A stretch of 64,000 nt of DNA, from contig NZ_JACHJP010000002.1 of the NCBI RefSeq assembly GCF_014203715.1, forward strand, positions 1,302,001 through 1,366,000, in the 5' to 3' direction. Under the pieces are notes generated by a model, which saw only the letters and a list, made by a program, of their open reading frames with translations, was not told the origin of the DNA and made no database searches. Below are positions 58,181 through 64,000 of this stretch, in pieces. The DNA comes from Streptosporangium saharense (GTDB taxonomy: Bacteria > Actinomycetota > Actinomycetes > Streptosporangiales > Streptosporangiaceae). A program made the position numbers and the translations under genes. Positions within the stretch are counted from its first letter, which is position 1. Each line of letters starts with the position of its first letter.

Positions 58181-59503
58181 TCAGTCTTCGAGGTCGCCCA
58201 GCCAGCGCAGGGCACTCAGCGAGGGCATGAAGCAGTACTCACCACCGCGTGTGACCACGAACCGCGGCAGCCCCCGCAGGCACCGCCGCAGTGGCCTGCG
58301 GGGAATCGTGAAGTCACCGGAGCCGGTGACCGGGTCGCGCGCGTCGCCCGCGCCGAAGAAGACGCCGTCGTTCATCCACTCGGACTGGACGAACTCGAAC
58401 TGCCTGCCGAGATGCGCTCCGACGAAGGCGAACATCAGCCCGCGGTCGGCTCCGTCGTCCTCCAGTGTCCCTTCGGGCAGCGGCGGGCCGTAGGCGGTGC
58501 CGCGCCGGATCATCCGGTGCAGCCTCGGCACGCCCGCCACCGCCGCGTCGCGGGGGTTGCCCCTGCGGATGTGGCAGCCGCCGGGGGTGGTGAATCCGGC
58601 CGGATCGTCCCGCTCGTAGCCGAAGCCGTTGTTACGGTACGGATCGGCGCCAAGGCCGGGATCGTCGTGGTCCGGGCTGAGCGCCAGAGGGGCGCCGCTG
58701 CGCCAGCGACCCATGATCTTCGCTGCCAGCCACTCCTCGTCCGCCGGATCGGTGGCGTTGTCGCGCAGGTAACGCCGGAAGGCGGCGACGCGCTGGTGGA
58801 GCTTACGGAAGACCACGTAGCTGCCGTTACGGCCCAGCACCTCCGGCTCCAGCCTCTGGAGGCCGCCGAGTTCGTCGGGATAGCCGAGCACGAACTCCCC
58901 GGCCCTGAGTGGCGTCTCCAGCTTGTTGGACCCGGCGATGCCGCTACCCTCGACGGCCGGGTGGCTGATGCCGTCGCGGTAGCCGAACGGCTCGGTCTCG
59001 GTGGGCAGCGCGTGGCAGTCCTGCCGCCAGATCGCCGTGATGCCTGGCAGAGCGTGGTAGGCGGGCCGGGCGCGGTCGACGGCCGCCTCCAGCTGTGCGC
59101 CATCAGGGGCGAGGGCCACCAGCACCACGTGGACCTCGGGTGTGCCCAGCGGAGCCTCCCAGTTCGCCGGAGCGCTCTCGCCGACGTCGCCAAGCGCTGG
59201 GGCCCGGGCGGCCATCCCCTGCCGGAACTCCCAGGAGAAGGTGTCCAGCGACTCTCTCGGCACCCCCAACGCCCCCAGCCCGTGGTAGGTGAGTGCGACG
59301 CTGACCCAGGTCTCCCCCAGGGGACTGGTCGTGTCGGCGGCCGAGGTGACCACCGCGCTGAGACGCCGCATCAGTTCTCGTCCGTGTGCGCGCTCGTCGA
59401 CGCGGAACAGGATGTAGGTCGCCGCGTACGGGCTCGGCCTGGGGCTGAGCGCCCCGCGCTGGATGTCGTCGAGTTCGAGTACGGCCCGTGCCTGTCCGAT
59501 CAT
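58181..59503 (-). CDS. Dyp-type haem peroxidase
   Basis: A 440-residue dye-decolorising peroxidase. The GxxDG motif appears as FGYRDGISHPAVEG, containing the catalytic Asp. The proximal haem His is in GGCHIRRGNPRDA and the distal Arg in KIMGRWRSGAPL. No Tat signal is present, so it is cytosolic or encapsulated. AAAGGAGG lies nine bases before the ATG at 59501-59503. It is encoded with two unfamiliar proteins upstream and a BASS transporter downstream. Confidence 0.93.
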   Translation of the reverse strand: MIGQARAVLELDDIQRGALSPRPSPYAATYILFRVDERAHGRELMRRLSAVVTSAADTTSPLGETWVSVALTYHGLGALGVPRESLDTFSWEFRQGMAARAPALGDVGESAPANWEAPLGTPEVHVVLVALAPDGAQLEAAVDRARPAYHALPGITAIWRQDCHALPTETEPFGYRDGISHPAVEGSGIAGSNKLETPLRAGEFVLGYPDELGGLQRLEPEVLGRNGSYVVFRKLHQRVAAFRRYLRDNATDPADEEWLAAKIMGRWRSGAPLALSPDHDDPGLGADPYRNNGFGYERDDPAGFTTPGGCHIRRGNPRDAAVAGVPRLHRMIRRGTAYGPPLPEGTLEDDGADRGLMFAFVGAHLGRQFEFVQSEWMNDGVFFGAGDARDPVTGSGDFTIPRRPLRRCLRGLPRFVVTRGGEYCFMPSLSALRWLGDLED

Positions 59504-59525
59504 CGGTGCCCACCTCCTTTGGGTG

Positions 59526-60536
59526 CTACCTGGACGTGACGAGGTTTCTCCAGAAGGCGCGCAGGCTCTCGTCGCCGCCGAACAGCGAGCTGAAGACCGT
59601 GGAGTCGGCCAGCAGCACGTCACCGGCCCGTTCCCCGCCCGGAGGCATCCACAGGAACACATCGAACTCGGTGTTGCCCGCCTCGGTGAAGGGGTGCGAG
59701 GGCCGTGACAGGTCGATCGGCTGCCTGCCCAGCACGTGGACGACGTCCGGGTCGTCGGTCGTCACGGCGTAGTGCGGCAGATGCATGTGGAAGTTGAAGG
59801 TGGTCACCCCCTCCAGCCATCCCCTGGTGTCCAGGTCCCTGGCGATGGACAGTGGCGCGATCTGCTTGGGCCCGCTCACCGCGGGGCGCAGGCCGTAGCG
59901 GTTCTCCACCGGCACGCCGAGCTCTCGCATCAGGGAACGCAGGTACCGGGCGAAGCGTTGCTGCCGGGGCACCAGGGGGTCGCCGTGGTGGCGGTGCTCC
60001 CTGTCGCGCACGGCCAGGTCGTCCGTGGCCCCGACGTCGTGGTGCGGCCCCAGCACCAGGCGGGTTCCCTCCCTGGCGAGGAAGGCCCGCACCGCCTCGA
60101 CCTCCTCGGGCGCCGGTTCCTGTCCGGTGATCATGTGGTCCAGTCCGAACACCAGCAGGGTGTCGGTGTCGGCCAGTACCCGCTCGTCCAGCGGGGTGGG
60201 GAAACCCGCCTGGTCGATGCGCTGGTACACCGGCACGGGGTGGCCGGTGGTCTCCTGGACGAACTGCTGGAACGGCAGCCAGCCCCAGAAGAACAGTTCC
60301 AGCGACCCGGCGACGCCCTGCTGGAAGCGCAGCGGGTCGGACCACTTCGGGTCCTCGTAGGCGGGCCAGGCAGTCCGCCGGACCTCGGTCATCGTGGAGA
60401 AGCGGTTGTCGAGCTCGGCCGGGTTCCTGCCCGCCTCCGCCGGATAACTCCACGCGACGTAGATGCTCACCCGCTGCCCGCCGGGGGTGTACGGGCGCGG
60501 CACGTGGTTCTGGTTGTAGGTGCGTGCGGTCGTCAT
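59526..60536 (-). CDS. Unknown protein with GATase1-like Rossmann segment
   Basis: A 336-residue protein I cannot name. The central part ADTDTLLVFGLDHMITGQEPAPEEVEAVRAFLAREGTRLVLGPHHDVGA and the C-terminal GDVLLADSTVFSSLFGGDESL have the alternating strand/helix pattern of class I glutamine amidotransferase-like folds, without the nucleophile cysteine. It is conserved in arrangement between a Dyp peroxidase gene (22 bp downstream) and another unknown gene (45 bp upstream), suggesting a shared pathway. There is no signal peptide. Confidence 0.7.
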   Translation of the reverse strand: MTTARTYNQNHVPRPYTPGGQRVSIYVAWSYPAEAGRNPAELDNRFSTMTEVRRTAWPAYEDPKWSDPLRFQQGVAGSLELFFWGWLPFQQFVQETTGHPVPVYQRIDQAGFPTPLDERVLADTDTLLVFGLDHMITGQEPAPEEVEAVRAFLAREGTRLVLGPHHDVGATDDLAVRDREHRHHGDPLVPRQQRFARYLRSLMRELGVPVENRYGLRPAVSGPKQIAPLSIARDLDTRGWLEGVTTFNFHMHLPHYAVTTDDPDVVHVLGRQPIDLSRPSHPFTEAGNTEFDVFLWMPPGGERAGDVLLADSTVFSSLFGGDESLRAFWRNLVTSR

Positions 60537-60581
60537 CTCGTCTCCCCTGGACGGCGGGCCATGCGTGCGCGGGGCCCGCTC

Positions 60582-61115
60582 TCACTGCATCTGGTCGAGC
60601 ATCTCCGACAGGGCACTCTTGATCCGCAGCGCCTTCTTGATCTCGTCGGCGGTGACGTAGGGGTACTCCCCGTACTCGATGAAGCTCGGGCAGTGGTGGT
60701 CGCGGACGAACCTGACGAACGCCTCGGGGTTGGTCCTCCAGTCCTCGGGAAAGCCTTCGAGGTTCTCGAAGGCCGTGCTCACCCCCGACCTGGTGAACAG
60801 CGCGACGGCGTCCTCGGTGTACTTGTCGAAGTCGGTGTCGAAGATCCCCTGGTACATGAAGCGTGTGTCCTCGTCGAAGAGCACCCAGCGCAGATAGTGC
60901 AGCTTGAGCGGAGCCAGAAGGTACGGGTCGGCCTCCAGCGCCCTGGCCAGGGTGTGACCGTGGTTCCTGATCGCCTCGGCCCGCCCCGGTTTGACGTCGG
61001 CGATGATGGTGAACCCGTAGCACGCCGGGGTCCTCGGGAAAACAGGGCCGTACTTGCCCTGTTCGAGGTGGTCGGTCTCCTTGGGAATGACGACCGCCCG
61101 AGGGATGATGTCCAT
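60582..61115 (-). CDS. Unknown protein, possibly dimeric alpha/beta-barrel
   Basis: A 177-residue protein, first gene of the Dyp operon. FTIIADVKPGRAEAIRNHGHTLARALEADPYLLAPLKLHYLRWVLFDEDTRFMYQGIFDTDFDKYTEDAVALF resembles ferredoxin-like (dimeric alpha/beta-barrel) domains, the same fold family as Dyp peroxidases, but has no haem-binding motif. GGGGGAG precedes the ATG at 61113-61115. It may form a complex with the peroxidase or act on its product. Confidence 0.7.
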   Translation of the reverse strand: MDIIPRAVVIPKETDHLEQGKYGPVFPRTPACYGFTIIADVKPGRAEAIRNHGHTLARALEADPYLLAPLKLHYLRWVLFDEDTRFMYQGIFDTDFDKYTEDAVALFTRSGVSTAFENLEGFPEDWRTNPEAFVRFVRDHHCPSFIEYGEYPYVTADEIKKALRIKSALSEMLDQMQ

Positions 61116-61135
61116 ACCCGCTCCCCCTTTCACTT

Positions 61136-61179
61136 GGTCAGGGGGAGACAGGTGAGGCTGCCTGACCTGCAGAATTATC
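61136..61179 (-). promoter_or_regulatory. Promoter region of the Dyp operon
   Basis: GATAAT on the minus strand (61174-61179) is a near-perfect -10. Downstream, toward the gene, lie nested repeats: GGTCAGG (61136-61142) with CCTGACC (61161-61167), and AGGTGAGG-CTG-CCTGACCT. These could bind a repressor; the half-site GTCAGG also occurs in the 4792-4850 operators, with different spacing. Confidence 0.45.
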
Positions 61180-61242
61180 CCACATCCCGATTCGGTCGAG
61201 TCCGCGGGCCGGGCATCGTGGCGATCTCCGCCGACCGGCCGG

Positions 61243-61710
61243 TTACGACAGCTCTTCGACCGCGCGTTCGTAGGCGTCCAGGGTGTCGAGGAACATCCGG
61301 CGCTGTTCGGGGGTGAGCGGTTCGAGCACCCTGCGCCAGGCGACGGCGCCCCTGGCCAGCCAGTCGTCGATCACCGGACGGCTGGACTCGGCGATGCTGA
61401 TGATCCTGCGGCGCCGGTCCTCGTCGTCCTCGCGCCGGTCGAGGACGCCCTTGCGGCTCAGCTCGCCGACCAGCAGGCTCGCCGTCGTCGGCGCGACCTC
61501 AAGGCGCGCGGCCAGTTCGTTCACCGTCATCGGCCCGTCGAACAGCAGGTAGGACAGCAGCGACAGGTGCCGTGGCCCCAGCGAGAGCGACTGGAGCCGC
61601 TCGGGAACGGGCAGCCGTTTCGCCCGCCCGACCATGCGTGGCATGAGCAGCAGCAACGCCCGGATCGCGTCGTCAACGTCCAGTCCGGACTCCCGGCCTC
61701 CGCTTGACAT
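61243..61710 (-). CDS. MarR-family transcriptional regulator
   Basis: A 155-residue winged-helix regulator (LSLLSYLLFDGPMTVNELAARLEVAPTTASLLVGELSRKGVLDRREDDEDRRRRIISIAESSRPVI). The RREDDEDRRRR wing is typical. GGAGG lies seven bases before the ATG at 61708-61710; the upstream frame would add codons overlapping the operator. It is divergent from an NmrA-type oxidoreductase, with a perfect palindrome between the two, the usual layout for MarR control of a neighbouring gene. Confidence 0.92.
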   Translation of the reverse strand: MSSGGRESGLDVDDAIRALLLLMPRMVGRAKRLPVPERLQSLSLGPRHLSLLSYLLFDGPMTVNELAARLEVAPTTASLLVGELSRKGVLDRREDDEDRRRRIISIAESSRPVIDDWLARGAVAWRRVLEPLTPEQRRMFLDTLDAYERAVEELS

Positions 61711-61749
61711 CTCCTGCCCTCCAGGCAATACCTTTGCCATCAAAGATGT

Positions 61750-61766
61750 TTTGCTTGCAAAGCAAA
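61750..61766. promoter_or_regulatory. Palindromic operator between MarR and NmrA-type genes
   Basis: TTTGCTT-GCA-AAGCAAA, a perfect 7-3-7 palindrome located 40 bp before the MarR gene and 34 bp before the divergent oxidoreductase gene. It is the probable MarR-binding site controlling both. Confidence 0.7.
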
Positions 61767-61800
61767 TCAGTTGTGTCACTCATCGTAGCCGGGAGCAACC

Positions 61801-62640
61801 ATGACCATTCTCGTCACCGGCGCCAGGGGCAACATCGGCGGCCGTCTCGTCAGCCTGCTCGCCGAGGGCGGCCACCGGGTGCGCGGCTCGGCCAGGGACG
61901 CCGCGACCCTGCGGCTGCCCGAGGGCGTCGAGACCGCCGAGCTGGACCTCACCGACCCGCACGGGGCCGAACGGGCCCTGCGGGACGTCGAGACGATGTT
62001 CCTCTATCCCACCCGGGGCGATCTCGGCCCCCTGCTGAAGATCGCCCACGGGACAGGTGTGCGGTACGTCGTGCTGCTGTCCTCCCCCGCCGCCTACGAC
62101 GCCGGGGAGTACGACCAGCCCATCGGACTCGTCCACCGGGAGGCGGAACGGGCCGTCGAGGAGTCCGGCCTGCCGTACACCGTGCTGTATCCGAGCTGGC
62201 TGGCCAGCAACACGCGCCGTGACTGGGCCGAGCAGATCCGCTCCCTCGGCCGGGTCGGCGTCGCCCATCCCGAGGCGCAGGTCAACCCGATCCACCTCGA
62301 CGACGTCGCCGAGGTGGCCGCGCACCTGCTGACCGACGACAGGCACCGGGGGCGGATGCAGGTGCTCACCGGCCCCCGGTCGATGCGCCTGCGCGACGTC
62401 GTCACGGTTCTGGGAGACGTCCTGGGCAGATCCATAACGCTGGACGAGCTGACCGAGGAGCAGGCGATCGAACAGCGCGCCCCCTGGATGCCCGAGGCGA
62501 TCCTGCGGACGCTGCTCGCGGTGACCGCCCTGGGCGTCGGCGTTCTCGCGCCCGTCACCAACAACGTCGAGCGGATCACGGGCCACCCGGCCCGCGAGTT
62601 CGCCGAGTGGGCGAGAACCCACCGCGCCGACTTCGAGTGA
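61801..62640 (+). CDS. NmrA/atypical SDR-family NAD(P)-binding oxidoreductase
   Basis: A 279-residue Rossmann protein. The N-terminus MTILVTGARGNIGGRLVSLLAEGGHRVRG supplies the nucleotide-binding GxxGxxG motif; RYVVLLSSPAAYD, HREAERAVEESGLPYTVLYPSWLASN and INPIHLDDVAEVAAHLL follow the atypical-SDR (NmrA-like, quinone reductase-like) pattern. The YxxxK catalytic pair is not conserved, so it may be a redox sensor or a quinone reductase. Control by the divergent MarR gene suggests induction by an aromatic or quinone compound (inference). Confidence 0.85.
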   Translation: MTILVTGARGNIGGRLVSLLAEGGHRVRGSARDAATLRLPEGVETAELDLTDPHGAERALRDVETMFLYPTRGDLGPLLKIAHGTGVRYVVLLSSPAAYDAGEYDQPIGLVHREAERAVEESGLPYTVLYPSWLASNTRRDWAEQIRSLGRVGVAHPEAQVNPIHLDDVAEVAAHLLTDDRHRGRMQVLTGPRSMRLRDVVTVLGDVLGRSITLDELTEEQAIEQRAPWMPEAILRTLLAVTALGVGVLAPVTNNVERITGHPAREFAEWARTHRADFE

Positions 62641-62645
62641 CACGC

Positions 62646-62679
62646 GAGGCGCCCCGGCCACAACGGGCCGGGGCGCCTC
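62646..62679. terminator. Bidirectional terminator between the NmrA-type gene and dps
   Basis: Perfect 14-bp stem (62646-62659 with 62666-62679) and six-base loop between two convergent genes. Confidence 0.75.
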
Positions 62680-62699
62680 CGAGCACGGTGAAGGACGAT

Positions 62700-63167
62700 C
62701 TAGCGCTGGGCTTCCATCATCCAGTGCTGTTCCTCCAGTTTCTGGGTGATCTCGATGAAGATGTCCTGGGTCACCGGATCCGGCTTGTCGGTCGCCTCGA
62801 TGCGCTCACGCATCCTGCGGATGATCGATCCGAGGATGTCCGTCATCGCGGCGACGACCTTGCCGTCGTTGAGGTAACCGGCCTCCAGCTCCGGAAGCTC
62901 GCTGGTCTTGGCGAGCGTGGAGGCGCGCCCATCCGGGTTGCCTCCGATCGCGACCTCCCGCTCGGCGACGGTGTCGGCGTACTTCCTGGCCGATGTGACG
63001 ATCTCGTCGAGCTGCAGGTGCAGTGAGCGGAAGTGGTGGCCGATCACGTTCCAGTGGGCCTGCTTGCCCAGGAGCGACAGCTCCAGAAGATCCACGAGTG
63101 CGCCCTGGAGCGCGGTGGTGACGACCTTCTTGTCCTCGCCCTTGAGCGAACTGGTGATCGCGGACAT
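62700..63167 (-). CDS. dps: Dps-family DNA-protection ferritin
   Basis: A 155-residue ferritin-like protein that oxidises and stores iron and protects DNA in stationary phase or stress. The ferroxidase motif is seen in QAHWNVIGHHFRSLHLQLDEIVTSARKYADTVAERE (His38, His50, Asp65, Glu69). There is no long Lys-rich N-terminal tail. It lies just downstream of a 6-5-6 palindrome that could be its operator. The convergent gene shares a terminator. Confidence 0.94.
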   Translation of the reverse strand: MSAITSSLKGEDKKVVTTALQGALVDLLELSLLGKQAHWNVIGHHFRSLHLQLDEIVTSARKYADTVAEREVAIGGNPDGRASTLAKTSELPELEAGYLNDGKVVAAMTDILGSIIRRMRERIEATDKPDPVTQDIFIEITQKLEEQHWMMEAQR

Positions 63168-63197
63168 GTGGTGTCCTCCCCCTGCTTTCAGGATCGG

Positions 63198-63214
63198 TTC
63201 CGTTTTGTACGGAA
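63198..63214. promoter_or_regulatory. Palindrome upstream of dps
   Basis: TTCCGT-N5-ACGGAA, 31 bp before the dps start, a perfect 6-5-6 inverted repeat. The cognate regulator is unknown. Confidence 0.5.
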
Positions 63215-63244
63215 ATGCCCCTACCCATCAATCCCGCTCTTATG

Positions 63245-63274
63245 TTGACACTGTCATCGTTACAGTGTCACTAT
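63245..63274 (+). promoter_or_regulatory. MerR-type palindromic, leaderless promoter
   Basis: TTGACA (63245-63250) and CACTAT (63269-63274) are spaced by 18 bp. Between and over them lies a perfect 9-7-9 palindrome TGACACTGT-N7-ACAGTGTCA (63246-63270). A start about seven bases after the -10 falls on the ATG at 63281, so the transcript is probably leaderless. The MerR-family product is the likely binder. Confidence 0.7.
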
Positions 63275-63280
63275 CGCCGT

Positions 63281-63832
63281 ATGGAATGGACCATCGGTGA
63301 GCTGGCGGAGCGGGCCTCCGCGGCACTCTCCCCGACCGCCCAGCTCAACGGGCGGGTCAGGGACGTGCCCAACGAGCGCCTCATCCGGTGGTACGCCACG
63401 ATCGGCCTGCTCGACCCGCCCACCTCCCGCAGGGGACGCGTCGCCCTGTACGGCAGGCGCCACCTGCTCCAGCTCGTCGCCGTCAAGCGCCGTCAGGCCG
63501 AGGGGCTGACCATCGCCGAGATCCAGGCGGAGCTGGCCGGGGCGAGCGACCAGGCCCTTGAGACCATCGCCGACCTCCCCTCTCCCCCACCCGCGCCTCC
63601 CGCCGCGAAAAGCGAGAGCACCCGTCCGAGGTTCTGGGCGAAGCCGCCCAGGACGCCACATCCCACCCAGGTCAACGGCGTACGGCTGGCCCCCGGGGTG
63701 ACGCTGATGCTCGACGGCGGCCGTCCCCTCTCCCCCGCCGCGCTCGCCGACATCGGCACCGCCGCCGAGGCGCTCCTGGCGGTCCTGCGCGAACACGACC
63801 TCGTCCCCGATCACGAAGGGAACCAATCATGA
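63281..63832 (+). CDS. MerR-family transcriptional regulator
   Basis: A 183-residue regulator. The MerR DNA-binding domain has WTIGELAERASAALSPTAQLNGRVRDVPNERLIRWYATIGLLDPPTSRRGRVALYGRRHLLQLVAVKRRQAEGLTIAEIQAEL. The C-terminal half is Pro-rich with no effector-domain match. It overlaps the following VIT-domain gene by four bases (ATGA), so the two form a unit under the palindromic promoter. MerR-VIT pairs of this kind recur in actinomycetes; their function is unknown to me. Confidence 0.9.
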   Translation: MEWTIGELAERASAALSPTAQLNGRVRDVPNERLIRWYATIGLLDPPTSRRGRVALYGRRHLLQLVAVKRRQAEGLTIAEIQAELAGASDQALETIADLPSPPPAPPAAKSESTRPRFWAKPPRTPHPTQVNGVRLAPGVTLMLDGGRPLSPAALADIGTAAEALLAVLREHDLVPDHEGNQS

Positions 63833-64000
63833 TCACCGAGATCACGGCGCTACGCCCCGAGGAGTGCGAGCCGGTCCCCGGCGCCGGTCTCGGGGCCCTC
63901 GTCACCGACCGGGGCAACCTGCCGCTGGAGAGCGTCGAGGTGACCGCGGGCGTCTGCGGCCTCGCCGCGGGGGTCGAGGTCGTCCAGACCTTCCGCAACC
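63829..64000 (+). CDS. VIT-domain protein (partial, 5' end only)
   Basis: Only 57 codons are visible. The sequence LVTDRGNLPLESVEVTAGVCGLAAGVEVVQTFRN matches the start of a vault inter-alpha-trypsin (VIT) domain, usually followed by a von Willebrand A domain. It is coupled to the MerR gene. The function and C-terminal domains lie outside the window. Confidence 0.75.
   Translation, partial: MITEITALRPEECEPVPGAGLGALVTDRGNLPLESVEVTAGVCGLAAGVEVVQTFRN

Overview
The window is high-GC DNA from an actinomycete, most likely of the Streptosporangiales (inference). Indicators are GC-biased codons, frequent GTG/TTG and apparently leaderless starts, a MacS-type histidine kinase, an XRE-DUF5753/DUF397 set, a TIGR03086 protein and a mixed-type phosphofructokinase with PPi-type residues. 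I see no rRNA, tRNA, CRISPR array, transposase or phage genes. Both ends cut genes: glycerate kinase on the left and a VIT-domain protein on the right.

Positions 1-30700 are mostly housekeeping and small regulated units. They include endonuclease IV, an ArsR-controlled SulP transporter with a 12-2-12 operator, a ClpX-zinc-finger/HTH protein with twin palindromes around its promoter, and a LytS/LytTR two-component pair. A DAHP synthase gene follows an aromatic-rich leader peptide and an attenuator hairpin. Then come thiI, a MacS/NarL-type pair, an MHYT membrane protein, a predicted PPi-phosphofructokinase divergent from glycerol kinase, and a sulfonate uptake/desulfonation operon with a MarR-GNAT fusion upstream. 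A large KAP NTPase carries an N-terminal domain that looks like a catalytically dead caspase.

Positions 31016-40597 hold a compact RiPP locus. A 63-residue precursor contains two nearly identical 27-residue units. It is followed by an RRE/E1-like partner protein, an S15-family X-Pro-type peptidase, two YcaO proteins, a complete Fec/Btu-type ABC importer and an MFS exporter, nearly all translationally coupled. An operator-like inverted repeat resembling a Zur box lies over the predicted transcription start. The combination suggests a ribosomally made, azoline-type metallophore that is exported and re-imported. I regard this as the best candidate for an undescribed system.

Positions 40785-54202 form an eight-gene operon with the look of an NTPase-centred conflict (immunity-like) system. 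The genes encode a Trypco1 protein, a trypsin-TIR-like-GUN4-like fusion, an SPFH-like protein, an Hsp70, a helical/FN3-like protein, a zinc-ribbon GTPase, a GAP1-type GTPase-associated protein and a membrane-anchored zinc-ribbon GTPase. An AT-rich promoter region with a near-palindrome precedes it.

Positions 54203-64000 contain an acetyltransferase, a lipoprotein, an XRE regulator with two near-identical DUF397 genes, and a four-gene Dyp-peroxidase/BASS-transporter operon. After these come a divergent MarR/NmrA-type reductase pair with a shared palindrome, dps, and a MerR regulator with a leaderless palindromic promoter coupled to the VIT-domain gene.
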